From: GCA-2731375 sp964590195
GTDB taxonomy: Bacteria; Pseudomonadota; Alphaproteobacteria; GCA-2731375
Reading direction: 5' to 3'
Length of the DNA stretch: 64,000 nt
NCBI GenBank assembly: GCA_964590195.1
Contig: CAZPWJ010000005.1
Coordinates: 1-64,000, forward strand
A program made the translations under genes and the position numbers. Below the pieces are notes generated by a model. The model did not search any database. It was not told the origin of the DNA and worked only from the letters and a program-made list of their open reading frames with translations. Positions 39,915 through 49,117 of this stretch are shown one piece after another (the first letter of the stretch is position 1; every line of letters starts with the position of its first letter).

Positions 39915-41852
39915 ATGTCTTCGTACCCAAAGCTATTCCAGCCGGGCCAGATCGGCGCGCTGGAAATTCCCAACCGCATTGTCTTCGCCGCGACGTCATC
40001 GGAGCTGGCCGATGGCGATGGCCTGGTCACCGACGAGATGATCGAATTCTACGCCGAGCGGGCCCGCGGCGGCACCGGCCTGATCGTGGTCGAGGCGACC
40101 TATGTGGATCAGGAAGGCAAGCGTTTGAAGCATAACGCCATGCTGCACAATGACGGCTGCATTCCCGGCATGGCCAGGTTGGTCGATGCGGTGCATGAAG
40201 CCGGCGCCAAGATCGCCATTCAGATCAATCATGGCGGCCGTGAAAGCGTGCCGGAGGTTTCCGGTTCAGTGCCCCTGGCGCCCTCCGCCCTGCCGTCGGG
40301 CTATACCGGTGTCGGCGCCGCCGTGCTGCCACGCGAGCTGACCATTGCCGAGATCGAGGGCATTGTCGGACGTTTCGCCGATGCCGCCGACCGGGCCAAG
40401 ACCGCCGGCTTTGACGCGGTGGAGATCCATGGCGCCCACGGCTATCTGGCCGGGCAGTTCCTCTCGCCGATCTGCAATACACGGGAGGATCGTTACGGCC
40501 ACGATGTCGCCGGTCGGGCGCAATTTGGTGTCGAATTGGTCGAGGCGATCAAGGCCCGCACCGGTGCCGATTTCCCGGTGATCTTCCGCATGAACGCCCG
40601 CGACCATGCCCCTGGCGGGCTGGAGCTGGATGCGGCTGTGGAAAGCGCGGTGCTGTTCGCCGCCGCCGGGGCCGATGCCATCAGCGTTTCGGGCGGCATG
40701 CATGCCTCCCGCCCCTATATGATCATTCCCGGCATGGCGACGGAACATGCCTGCTATGCCGATTGCAGCGCGGCCATGAAAGCACGGCTGGACATTCCGG
40801 TGATGACCGTGGGCCGGATCAATACGCCGGAACTGGCGGAGGATGTTCTGGCGCGGGGCGATGCGGATTACATCTGCCTCAGCCGGGGCCTGATCGCCGA
40901 TCCGTATTTCGCGGCCAAGGCCAAGGCGGACCAGGCGGCGCAGATCGCGCCCTGCATTGCCTGCAACGAATGTATCGCCAATGTGCATCTGCACACCGGT
41001 CTGGCCTGCACGGTCAACCCCATGGTCAGCCGGGAGCTGGCCTTGAAGCCGGTACTCGCCCGCAAGGCGACACCAAAGCGTCTGGCGGTCATCGGCGGCG
41101 GGGCCGCCGGCATGGCAGCGGCGACCATGGCGGCCAAGCGCGGTCATAAGGTGCAGTTGTTCGAGAAGGCGGCCCAGCTTGGCGGTCAGTTAAATCTGGC
41201 TCACCAACCGCCGCATCGTGAGGAAATCGAAACCTTGCTGGGCTATTTCCGTTCCGAAGTCGCTCGCCTTGATGTTGAGGTTAGTCTGGAAGCCGATCCC
41301 GCGTTGGACGAGCTCGACGCCGATGCGGTGATCGTTGCCATTGGCGCCGAACCAATGGCAACCGAGGTGCCGGGCGCCGAGGACGTTGATGTGCTGTACG
41401 GCTGGCGGGTCCTGGCCGGGACGGATAAGCCGGGCCAAAGCTGCGTCGTGGTGGGCGGTGGACTGGTCGGTGTGGAGGTCGCCGACATGTTGGCGGCGCA
41501 GGGCCGTGACGTGGTCCTGATCGCCCGCTCTGAACTGCTGCGCAAGGCGGTGCATGTGGACAAGGTGCATTACCTCGACCGCATGGATAGCTTGGGCATT
41601 GAGGTTATGACCCATACAGCGGTGATCGAAATCAGGCCCGGCGAAATCGTGCTGCAACCCAAAGACCGCTTGCGCCGCACCTTGCAGGGCATCGACAGCA
41701 TCATCTATTGCACGGGCTATCACAAACGAGAGGCCGAGGCGGCGCGCTATCGGGCCCTAGACATTCCCGTACACTATGTTGGCGACGTGCTTGGTTCCCG
41801 CAAGTTCTTCCAGGCCATCCAGGAAGGCACCCTGGCGGCGTTGGAAATTTAG
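39915..41852 (+). CDS. NADH:flavin oxidoreductase with Fe-S and FAD domains
   Basis: A 645-residue member of the 2,4-dienoyl-CoA reductase / trimethylamine dehydrogenase group. The N-terminal old-yellow-type TIM barrel (about 1-340) binds FMN (EIHGAHGYLAGQFLSP). The 4Fe-4S cluster motif CIACNECIANVHL with a following Cys is near 346-362. The C-terminal half has FAD (VIGGGAAGMAAATMA) and NAD(P) (VVGGGLVGVEVADML) binding domains. Electrons would pass NAD(P)H-FAD-FeS-FMN to an enoyl or amine substrate. The exact substrate is open: dienoyl-CoA reduction, N-demethylation or other. No operon partner is visible. Confidence 0.93.
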   Translation: MSSYPKLFQPGQIGALEIPNRIVFAATSSELADGDGLVTDEMIEFYAERARGGTGLIVVEATYVDQEGKRLKHNAMLHNDGCIPGMARLVDAVHEAGAKIAIQINHGGRESVPEVSGSVPLAPSALPSGYTGVGAAVLPRELTIAEIEGIVGRFADAADRAKTAGFDAVEIHGAHGYLAGQFLSPICNTREDRYGHDVAGRAQFGVELVEAIKARTGADFPVIFRMNARDHAPGGLELDAAVESAVLFAAAGADAISVSGGMHASRPYMIIPGMATEHACYADCSAAMKARLDIPVMTVGRINTPELAEDVLARGDADYICLSRGLIADPYFAAKAKADQAAQIAPCIACNECIANVHLHTGLACTVNPMVSRELALKPVLARKATPKRLAVIGGGAAGMAAATMAAKRGHKVQLFEKAAQLGGQLNLAHQPPHREEIETLLGYFRSEVARLDVEVSLEADPALDELDADAVIVAIGAEPMATEVPGAEDVDVLYGWRVLAGTDKPGQSCVVVGGGLVGVEVADMLAAQGRDVVLIARSELLRKAVHVDKVHYLDRMDSLGIEVMTHTAVIEIRPGEIVLQPKDRLRRTLQGIDSIIYCTGYHKREAEAARYRALDIPVHYVGDVLGSRKFFQAIQEGTLAALEI

Positions 41853-41960
41853 CGGGAATTCCAGACATTTCATCCACTATGGCGCCGAACGCTATGCTTG
41901 GCTTGCTAGGCGGCATCAATGGTACACTGCAATGTGCGGGCACGAGAACCAGGGGGATAG

Positions 41961-44516
41961 GTGGCCTTTCTTGACGACATTGTAATGGCGGCGCGAATTG
42001 CCGGGCGCGACATGCGCGGCGGTGCGCGTGTCTTATGGCTGTTGGTGGGGGGGACCTTGATTGGGGCCGCGGCCGTGGCCCTGGTAGGGGCAACGTCGCA
42101 GAGTCTTATCGATGGCGCGCGCCGGGGCGCCCTGGAAGCGGTGGGCGGCGATTTGAGCTTGCGCCTGTATCACCGCCCACCGAGCGAAGCCGAACTCGCG
42201 GCCATTGGACGAGAAGGCGAGCTGAGCATTAGCGGAGAGCTGCGCCCCATGGTGCGCAGCCTTAGGAACGGTGTCGTGGATGGACCGCCTTTGCTGGTTG
42301 AGCTGAAAGGCGTGGACCGGCAATACCCGCTCTATGGCGCGGTGGAAATGCAGCCTCCCTCCGACCTCCATCAAACGCTTGGCCAACAGAGGGGCGTGTA
42401 CGGCGCAATTGCCGACCCGGCGCTGTTCGAGGCCCTGGACCTGGAACTTGGGGACAACGTGCAAATTGGCGCTGCCCGCTATCAATTGCGTGCCGCGCTG
42501 GTTGTTGAACCCGACCGCGCCTTTCGCGCCTTTACCTTGGGGCCGCGTATCATGGTGTCGCGCCAAAGCCTGGCCGCCACTGGCGCCGCCGACGAGGGGG
42601 CGGAGGTCTATTTTTATACCCGCGTCAAATTACCCCGTGGAGCGGACATGCGTACCGACGCAAAAGCGGCCATGGCGCGCATTGATCAAGCCTTTCCGCG
42701 ATCGGGGTGGCGCATGGTCAATGCCCATGACGGCGTGCCGGGGGTGGAGCGGACCTTGGCCATGGCGCATGTGTTGGTGCTGTTTATCAGCCTGGGCGTG
42801 ATGCTGGTCGGGGGTGCGGGTATTTCAGGTGCGGTACGCGCCCACGTGGCCGAGAAGATGGAGGTCATCGCGATCCTGAAATCCATCGGCGCGTCGCCCG
42901 GTGTCGTGATCTCGGCCATGGGGGTCGAGGTCATGGCGGCGGCCATCGTTGGTGCCGTTTTGGGCGTGGGACTGGGGGCGTTCGGTCCGGCCCTTGCCGC
43001 ATCCGCGTTGGCCGATCAATTGCCCTTTGCCTTGGATGCCGCGCCTGGCATGAAGCCATTGCTGGCGGCCGCACTGTTTGGCATTTTGGTGGCGGCGCTG
43101 TTCGCCTGGTGGCCATTGCTCAGGGTGCGCGGTATGAGCGCAAAGATTTTGCTGCGCCAACGCATCATTCGGCCGCCGATGAAGTTGAGCATGGCTGGCG
43201 TGTTTGGCGCGGGCATAATTTTATCGGCCCTTGCGGCATTGGTGTTTTGGGTCTCGCCCATGCCCGTGTTGACGGCGGGTTTCCTGATCGGCGCCCTGGC
43301 ATTGGCGGCGTTTTACTACGTCCTTGGTCTTGGCCTGGCACGCCTGGCTAGGGTCCTGGCAAAAGTCCTGTCCAAACGCGGGGGCGCTAACCTGCGTCTT
43401 GGATTAAGCAATCTGTATCGGGCGGGCGCGCCTACGGGTCCCGTGGTGATGGCATTGGGTCTGACGCTGACCTTGCTGGTCGCGTTGGACGGCATCGGCG
43501 CCGCCGCCGACCGGCATGTCAGCGAGACCCTTCCGGACAGCGCGCCGGACCTTGTGGCATTCTCGCTAAAGCCTGATATGGCGAGGCGGCTTGATGCCCA
43601 ACTTGCGGCGTCCGGATTTGTCGAACGACAGCGATTTATGCCGTTTCTGCATGCCCGCGTGCAGGCCATTGGCGGCGTGCCGGTGCGCGACCTCAAGATA
43701 CCAAGGGCATTGAATTGGGTCATCCGGGGTGATCGGGGTGTATCGTTCGCGGCAAGATTTCCCGATGGCACAGCTTGGAGTGACGCTCAATTGGAACGCC
43801 CGGGCTTTTCAATGGATGGGGACGTGGCTAAAAAACTCGGTCTTGGCCGGGGCGACACGATCAGCCTTAATATTGGCGGACAGGTGCGCAGCGGTCCGAT
43901 ACTGCATTTTCGCAATGTGGACTGGGCCGGGCTGGATTTGGACTTTCCCATCATCGCCACGCCAGGCACCTTCAAAGGTATTCTCTATACCTTCGCGGCA
44001 TCATTGAAAGCCAGGGCCGGCGAAAAGGCTGCCCTGGAAGCATTCATCAAAAGCAGCTTTCCTGAAACACCATTGATCCGTGTTGCGGATGTCTTGCATT
44101 CGTTGGCCAAGGCATTGGATGCCGTCGTGGCGGGATTGCAGGCAGCGGCAGCGATGTGCGGGCTGGCGGCCCTAGTGGTGCTGGCCGGTAGCGTGTTTCA
44201 GGGGCTTAGGGAGCGCACCAACGAAGCTGTATTGCTGAAAGTGTTGGGCGCGCGGCGGCACCAGTTGCTGGGCCAGTTGATGGTGGAGTTTTTTGGCCTC
44301 GGACTACTGGTGGCCTTGGCCGCGGTGCCGCTGGGTTTGAGTGTTGCCCATGGCGTAGCCCACGCGGCGGGCCTTGGCAGTGTCAGCGTGTCGTGGACGG
44401 GCGGCGTCGCCCTGGCGCTGATGGCGATCCTGGTGACGGTGGCTGTTGGTTTGCTGGCGACGCTGGGCGCCTACAACGCCGTGCCCGCGCGGATTCTGCG
44501 CAACAGCAAGCTTTGA
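41961..44516 (+). CDS. FtsX-like ABC transporter permease
   Basis: An 851-residue membrane protein with the duplicated MacB/FtsX layout seen in YbbP/LolC-like permeases. A membrane helix near residues 22-45 is followed by a periplasmic region. Helix groups lie at about 265-390 (LVLFISLGVMLVGGAGISGAV; EVMAAAIVGAVLGVGLGAF) and 405-470, then a second periplasmic region, and a final group at about 715-845. Translation starts at GTG (41,961) with AGGGGG upstream. No ATPase gene lies on either side, whereas ybbA-ybbP pairs are normally adjacent. The partner must be elsewhere, or the gene has been separated. Confidence 0.9.
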   Translation: MAFLDDIVMAARIAGRDMRGGARVLWLLVGGTLIGAAAVALVGATSQSLIDGARRGALEAVGGDLSLRLYHRPPSEAELAAIGREGELSISGELRPMVRSLRNGVVDGPPLLVELKGVDRQYPLYGAVEMQPPSDLHQTLGQQRGVYGAIADPALFEALDLELGDNVQIGAARYQLRAALVVEPDRAFRAFTLGPRIMVSRQSLAATGAADEGAEVYFYTRVKLPRGADMRTDAKAAMARIDQAFPRSGWRMVNAHDGVPGVERTLAMAHVLVLFISLGVMLVGGAGISGAVRAHVAEKMEVIAILKSIGASPGVVISAMGVEVMAAAIVGAVLGVGLGAFGPALAASALADQLPFALDAAPGMKPLLAAALFGILVAALFAWWPLLRVRGMSAKILLRQRIIRPPMKLSMAGVFGAGIILSALAALVFWVSPMPVLTAGFLIGALALAAFYYVLGLGLARLARVLAKVLSKRGGANLRLGLSNLYRAGAPTGPVVMALGLTLTLLVALDGIGAAADRHVSETLPDSAPDLVAFSLKPDMARRLDAQLAASGFVERQRFMPFLHARVQAIGGVPVRDLKIPRALNWVIRGDRGVSFAARFPDGTAWSDAQLERPGFSMDGDVAKKLGLGRGDTISLNIGGQVRSGPILHFRNVDWAGLDLDFPIIATPGTFKGILYTFAASLKARAGEKAALEAFIKSSFPETPLIRVADVLHSLAKALDAVVAGLQAAAAMCGLAALVVLAGSVFQGLRERTNEAVLLKVLGARRHQLLGQLMVEFFGLGLLVALAAVPLGLSVAHGVAHAAGLGSVSVSWTGGVALALMAILVTVAVGLLATLGAYNAVPARILRNSKL

Positions 44517-44545
44517 AAATTACGCAGGCATGAAAGGAGGCCGAG

Positions 44546-45013
44546 ATGATTGATATCAATGGCATGGCCCACGTTATTCTGACCGTGAGCCAGTTCGACA
44601 AGGCGCGGGAATTCTATTGCGGCTTGTTGCCCTTCTTTGGCATGAAACGTGTCTTTGACGGCGACGAATTCTGCTATCACGTCGGCGCCCGCACGGCGAT
44701 CGGCATCCAGCGCTGCGAGGAGAAATACGCCGACGAACGCTTCGTGCAACTGCGTGTCGGCCTGCATCATATCTGTCTGCGGGCGCGTTCACGCGAGGAT
44801 GTGGATCTGGCCGGCGCCAAGGCGGCGGAGCTGGGCGCGCATATCGTGCGCGGGCCCGAGGAACGCGCCTGGGCGCCCGGTTATTACTATGTCCTGTTCG
44901 AAGACCCGGACGGCATCCGTTTCGAGGTCAATTTCGTACCGGGCCAGGGGTTGTTGAAGGAAGGCCTGTCGGAAGACGGCAATTTGCTCGATCCCGACGG
45001 CGACTATAAGTAA
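44546..45013 (+). CDS. VOC-family (glyoxalase-fold) protein
   Basis: A 155-residue vicinal-oxygen-chelate protein. Two beta-alpha-beta-beta-beta units are visible. Candidate metal ligands are the His in MAHVILTVSQF, the His in LHHICLRARS and the Glu in IRFEVNFVPG. VOC enzymes include glyoxalase I, extradiol dioxygenases and resistance proteins; I cannot choose among them. The ATG has an almost perfect Shine-Dalgarno AAAGGAGG (44,533-44,540), suggesting efficient translation. It lies 30 bases after the permease gene and is convergent with the MetE-like gene. Confidence 0.9.
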   Translation: MIDINGMAHVILTVSQFDKAREFYCGLLPFFGMKRVFDGDEFCYHVGARTAIGIQRCEEKYADERFVQLRVGLHHICLRARSREDVDLAGAKAAELGAHIVRGPEERAWAPGYYYVLFEDPDGIRFEVNFVPGQGLLKEGLSEDGNLLDPDGDYK

Positions 45014-45026
45014 GCCGCAACACACT

Positions 45027-46193
45027 CTAGCTAAACAGCCGCCCGCTAGCGATTTTCGCGCCCTCGGATAGCGCCGCAAGTTTGGCCCAAACCACGTCTT
45101 CGGCGACCTTGCCCATGCCGGCGGAGGTGTCAAAGCCGCAATCGGTGCCGGCCAGGACGCGGCTGGGATCGCCCACTGCCTGGGCAATGCGCTCGATCCG
45201 GTCGGCGATGGTTTCGGGATGCTCCACATAGTTTGTCGTGGTGTCGATGACGCCGGCCACCAGGATTTGATCGTCGGCCAGGGGACCGTTTTCAAACACC
45301 TTGTATTCGTGGGCATGGCGGGGATTGGCAAACGGCAGCACGATACCGCCCACATCCGCCTGCAGGATCGCGGGCAGTATTTCGCCCAGGGGCACGTCAA
45401 GATCATGGGGGCCTTCATAGTTGCCCCAACAGACATGCAGGCGCACCGAATCTCTGGGAATATTGACCAGGCTGCGGTTGATGGCCGCGATCACACGCTC
45501 GACGAATTCGATGAAATCTGAAACCGGACGGTCGGCGTAGGTAATGTGGCGTTCGAGGGCCAGGTCCGGGCAGTCCAGTTGCAGGGTAAAGCCATGCGCC
45601 ACGATGGCCTCGTACTCGATACGCAGGGCCTCGGCCAGGGCATCGAGATAGCTCTCGGCATTGTCGTAATATTCGTTGGGCACGGCGGCAGCGATAATGC
45701 CGGGGGAGGGCGCGGTGATGAAGGCCTCTTTTTGCGCCGGTGCATGGGCCGTCAGGATGCGGCGAAAATCGGCGCATTCGGTCGCCACGAAGGCCGGATC
45801 CAGGTAACGCACTTCGTCGACCACCGCCGGCACTTCGAAATTGGTTACGACAGCCTTGTTCGCCGTTAACGCCTGGCGCATGGCCAGAAAGCCGGGGTAA
45901 CCGGCCACGTCCGCCGGCGGCTGCCGGGTGCCGAGACCGGTAAAGCCGCTCATCCGGTGGCGCACATAGAGAAAGAAGGCATCGCGCGGCTGTTCGCCAT
46001 TATTGGGGATATCGATGCCGGCTTCCAGCTGCTTGGGCAGCACCCAGTTGGTGGCCTCCTCGATCGCCACGGCCATGGCGTCCATATCCACGCTTCTGCC
46101 CTGCACCCGGTCGGCGAACATTTGTACCAGGGCCGGGGGGCGGGGCAGGCTGCCCGCGTGTGTGGTCAGAATACGTCCGTCGCTCAGATGCAT
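45027..46193 (-). CDS. MetE C-terminal-domain-like methyltransferase (second copy)
   Basis: A 388-residue TIM-barrel relative of the catalytic half of cobalamin-independent methionine synthase. Candidate zinc ligands are the His and Cys in LHVCWGNYEG, a Glu in RHAHEYKVFE and Cys in AGTDCGFDTSAG. The N-terminal folate-binding half of MetE is absent. Proteins of this type include core methionine synthases and epoxyalkane:coenzyme M transferase-like enzymes. It is more diverged from MetE than the copy at 14.4 kb. The GIY-YIG gene is divergent only 16 bases away, so the promoters overlap. Confidence 0.87.
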   Translation of the reverse strand: MHLSDGRILTTHAGSLPRPPALVQMFADRVQGRSVDMDAMAVAIEEATNWVLPKQLEAGIDIPNNGEQPRDAFFLYVRHRMSGFTGLGTRQPPADVAGYPGFLAMRQALTANKAVVTNFEVPAVVDEVRYLDPAFVATECADFRRILTAHAPAQKEAFITAPSPGIIAAAVPNEYYDNAESYLDALAEALRIEYEAIVAHGFTLQLDCPDLALERHITYADRPVSDFIEFVERVIAAINRSLVNIPRDSVRLHVCWGNYEGPHDLDVPLGEILPAILQADVGGIVLPFANPRHAHEYKVFENGPLADDQILVAGVIDTTTNYVEHPETIADRIERIAQAVGDPSRVLAGTDCGFDTSAGMGKVAEDVVWAKLAALSEGAKIASGRLFS

Positions 46194-46209
46194 GGTATAA
46201 GCGGTCCTT

Positions 46210-46461
46210 ATGTATTGTTACGTCTATATCCTAGGCAGCCTGACTGGATCTGACCAGCGCACCTACGTGGGCTGGACCAATGATCTGGAGGCGCGCCTGG
46301 CCAAGCACAACAACGGCACCGGCGCCCGCAGCACCCGTGGCCGTGCCTGGGTGCTGCTCTATGCCGAACGCTACAAAACGCGCGGCCCGGCCATGAGCCG
46401 GGAGTGGCACCTGAAGCGCGACCGTAAATTCCGCAAGGCGCTGCTGGATGCCATCAAATGA
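46210..46461 (+). CDS. GIY-YIG domain small nuclease
   Basis: An 83-residue protein consisting of a single GIY-YIG (UvrC-type, YhbQ-like) domain. The paired motif appears as YVYIL...TYVGWTNDLEARLAKHN. The catalytic arginine is in LEARL and the metal-binding glutamate in AMSREWHLKR. YhbQ-like proteins may act on DNA repair intermediates or single-stranded DNA, but the roles of most are unproven. It is alone, convergent with the amidohydrolase gene and divergent from the MetE-like gene. Confidence 0.9.
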   Translation: MYCYVYILGSLTGSDQRTYVGWTNDLEARLAKHNNGTGARSTRGRAWVLLYAERYKTRGPAMSREWHLKRDRKFRKALLDAIK

Positions 46462-46488
46462 TCCGAGATAGCCTGCAACCAAACTGGG

Positions 46489-47331
46489 TCAAGATTTCTC
46501 CGGTGCCCAGCCATAGGCTCTCTCGCAGGCGCCGCCCATCAGCATAGCCCGATCGCTATCGCTCAGGCGATCAGTGACGCGGAATGGTTCCACGGCCTGT
46601 TCGTAGTTGACGACCGCGTGCGCGCGGGTCCAGTCGGTGCCCCACAGGCAACGCTCCAGGCCCCAGGCGTCGAAGACGCGGGCGAGAGGATCCCAAATGT
46701 CAGGGAAGGGGTAGCCGGCATGCGACAGCGTACACGCCCCACTGACCTTGATCACCGCGTTCGGACGCTTGGCCAGGTCGAGCACCTTTGGTAGCTCGGC
46801 CCAGGGCTCCGGCGGCGCCGGCGGCGTGCGCGGTTGTTTGATGCACAGATGATCGATGATGAAGCGGGCGTCGGGGTGGCGGTCGATCACCGCCGTGCCC
46901 GCCTCCAGATTGCCCCAAAACAGCATGTTGACGGGAAAGTCATGGCGTATGGCTTCGCGCACGATCCGATCAACGCCGTCGCTGTCGGGGCTGCGTCCCG
47001 GCTCGCCGGTCATCATGATGCGGATGCCGACGGTGCCCGGAGTCCGCTTCCATTCAGCGATCGCATCGGCCACTGCGGGGTCCGTGGAATCTACAGGCTT
47101 GACCAGGCCGAAGCGGCCGGGATGGGCATTCTGCACCTCGACCGCATAAGAGGCGTCGTATTGGTACATGGTAAAGGCGGAAATGAAGATCGCGCCATCG
47201 ACGCCGACCGCATCCATTGCCGCCACCATCTCGTCGCCGGTGACGTGATCGGGCCAGTTCGGCACCGCGTGCCATGGCCGCTCCGGCGTGTTGGCGGCAT
47301 AGGCGTGGACCTGGGAATCTATGATCGGCAT
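46489..47331 (-). CDS. Amidohydrolase-family (amidohydrolase_2) protein
   Basis: A 280-residue TIM-barrel hydrolase of the amidohydrolase-2 type (LigJ/ACMSD/lactonase-like). It starts MPIIDSQVHAY with only one His of the usual HxH metal motif (Q-V-H), and has later conserved segments (FIIDHLCIKQP; GACTLSHAGYPFPD; RCLWGTDWTRAH) with the catalytic Asp in GTDW. Members include dicarboxylic lactone hydrolases and decarboxylases. The start follows GAGGAAG; upstream codons lack a ribosome site. The next gene upstream (VOC family) is on the same strand, so a two-gene operon is possible. Confidence 0.9.
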   Translation of the reverse strand: MPIIDSQVHAYAANTPERPWHAVPNWPDHVTGDEMVAAMDAVGVDGAIFISAFTMYQYDASYAVEVQNAHPGRFGLVKPVDSTDPAVADAIAEWKRTPGTVGIRIMMTGEPGRSPDSDGVDRIVREAIRHDFPVNMLFWGNLEAGTAVIDRHPDARFIIDHLCIKQPRTPPAPPEPWAELPKVLDLAKRPNAVIKVSGACTLSHAGYPFPDIWDPLARVFDAWGLERCLWGTDWTRAHAVVNYEQAVEPFRVTDRLSDSDRAMLMGGACERAYGWAPEKS

Positions 47332-47409
47332 TGGGCGCTTCCTCTTTACTTGACGGTTTTCCAGTATTGTGGCGGGCTGCAATCTACCCTGAATGCTCAC
47401 GCCATATGC

Positions 47410-47937
47410 TTATCGGGGCCAGCGTTCCCGGATCGGGTCGGAGCCATCCCAATCCACCGCCGCCTCTCGTACGCCATCGAAAATGCGCCGCCGGGGCTCG
47501 TTCATCTCGGCCATCTCCACCACCGTACCCGGATGTCCTTCCTGTTCGAAATAGACGAAGGGCCCGCGCGGGCTGTCGGACTCCTGTCCCACTGTATAGC
47601 CGGCGGCCAGAGCTTTCTCGTAGATCTCGTGATAGTTTTCCGGCCAGGTCGAGAAATGCTGCAGGCCTTCGTTGCCGGCGTTTAGAAAGTCCTGATACAT
47701 GGTCGGCGCGGTATCGCGTTGCTGGATCAGCTCGATCTGCATATCACCGGAATTGGCCAGGGCGATGGAAATATGCGGCTGGCTCGGTTGACCCTTGTAG
47801 CGGAAGCCATCAACCGCCAGCTTGTCGATGTAGAACCAGGGCCCGACCTGGCAGACATCAATCCAATGGCGCATGGCGGCGTCGATATCCTTGACCACAT
47901 AGCCCATCTGGCGCAGTGGTCCGAAAAGGCGGCTCAT
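47410..47937 (-). CDS. VOC-family protein
   Basis: A 175-residue glyoxalase-fold protein of the glyoxalase_4 or methylmalonyl-CoA-epimerase-like group. Visible segments are MGYVVKDIDAAMRHWIDVC, HISIALANSGDMQIELIQQ, LQHFSTWPENY and GTVVEMAEMN, supplying His and Glu candidates for the metal. The start MSRLFGPL has GGAGGAAG upstream. It runs in the same direction as the amidohydrolase and may act with it on a cyclic or keto acid. Substrate unknown. Confidence 0.9.
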   Translation of the reverse strand: MSRLFGPLRQMGYVVKDIDAAMRHWIDVCQVGPWFYIDKLAVDGFRYKGQPSQPHISIALANSGDMQIELIQQRDTAPTMYQDFLNAGNEGLQHFSTWPENYHEIYEKALAAGYTVGQESDSPRGPFVYFEQEGHPGTVVEMAEMNEPRRRIFDGVREAAVDWDGSDPIRERWPR

Positions 47938-48028
47938 CTCGATCTTCCTCCAAAAAAAAGGGATGCTTGCGATTATGCGAGCTTCTATTCTGCCCATCCT
48001 CGGCTAACCGTTGCAATGGTACAGAACA

Positions 48029-49117
48029 ATGAGTGGAAATATCGTCATCTTCGGCCCCTCGGGCTTGGTGGGCGGGGCGGCGTTGCGTCACTTCGATGCC
48101 CTGCCGGATTGGAACGTCACGGCGCTGTCACGGCGCCCGCCGCCGTTCGAACACGGCGCCCGGTTCATTCCCCTGGATCTGATGGACCGGGCGGCATGCG
48201 AAACGGCCTTGGGGCAGCTGTCGGACACAACCCACATCATCTACACGGCGCTGTACGAGGAAGAGGACGTGATCCGGGGCTGGCGGGCCAAGGCGCAGAT
48301 GGAAATCAATACCGCCATGTTGAAAAACGCCCTGCAACCTATTGATGCGGTGGCCAAGGATCTGGCGCATATCTCGCTGTTTCAGGGTACCAAGGCCTAT
48401 GGCGCCCATTTGCAGCCACCCCCCGTGCCGGCGCGGGAGCGTTGGGCGCGCAACGACCATGAAAACTTCTATTGGTATCAGGAAGACTTCGTGAAGGCGC
48501 AGCAGAGTCGTAGGAAACCGGGTAAGAACTGGCATTGGACGATCCTAAGGCCGCAAACCATCTTTGGTTTCGCGCTGGATGCGCCCTTGAACATTCTGCT
48601 CGCCATGGCGGTCTATGCGGTGATCCGCCGGGAAGAGGGTCTGCCGTTGTGTCATCCGGGCGGCGGCCCATGGGTGACCGAGGCCATCGATACCCGCCTG
48701 ATCGCCCGCTGCCTTGATTGGGCCACGGGGGCGGAAAACGCACGGGATGAGATTTTCAATATCACCAATGGCGACAACATTACCTTCGCGGGTCTATGGC
48801 CCACCCTGGCCCGGCATTTCGGCATGGCCATGGGGGAGCCGGAGCCCATGCGCCTGCGCGAGGTCATGCCCGACAAGGCACATGTCTGGGAGCGCATCGC
48901 CAAGGAACATAAGCTGCGCGATATCCCGTACGAGAAGCTGGTGGGGCAATCCTGGCAGTTCGCCGATTTCAATTTCGCCGCAGGCAAGAACCCGGCCCCC
49001 GTGGTGGTCAGCACCATCAAGCTGCGTCAGGCCGGATTCGGGGACTGTATCGATACGGAAGATATGCTTATCGAGTTGCTGGAACAGTATCAGGATGAGG
49101 GAATCTTGCCGCGCTAG
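48029..49117 (+). CDS. PRISE-like short-chain dehydrogenase/reductase
   Basis: A 362-residue extended SDR protein with the nucleotide-binding motif IVIFGPSGLVGGAAL at the N-terminus. It has features of the PRISE group (progesterone 5-beta-reductase/iridoid synthase-like): ARFIPLDLMD, HISLFQGTKAYGAH, and NFYWYQEDFVKAQ with the catalytic Tyr-Lys pattern; HWTILRPQTIFG follows. PRISE enzymes reduce activated C=C bonds of enones. The start MSGNIVIFG was chosen because the Rossmann strand begins at once; an ATG six codons upstream is an alternative, and neither has a strong ribosome site. It converges with the ABC permease gene (4-base overlap). Confidence 0.88.
   Translation: MSGNIVIFGPSGLVGGAALRHFDALPDWNVTALSRRPPPFEHGARFIPLDLMDRAACETALGQLSDTTHIIYTALYEEEDVIRGWRAKAQMEINTAMLKNALQPIDAVAKDLAHISLFQGTKAYGAHLQPPPVPARERWARNDHENFYWYQEDFVKAQQSRRKPGKNWHWTILRPQTIFGFALDAPLNILLAMAVYAVIRREEGLPLCHPGGGPWVTEAIDTRLIARCLDWATGAENARDEIFNITNGDNITFAGLWPTLARHFGMAMGEPEPMRLREVMPDKAHVWERIAKEHKLRDIPYEKLVGQSWQFADFNFAAGKNPAPVVVSTIKLRQAGFGDCIDTEDMLIELLEQYQDEGILPR

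Noticed and set aside
40266..41147. Long open frame (293 codons) on the minus strand opposite the flavin oxidoreductase
   Set aside because: It has no family resemblance and lies entirely inside a well-supported gene; high-GC codon use makes such antisense frames common. The same holds for long frames at 6,917-8,008 (+) and 53,070-54,038 (-).
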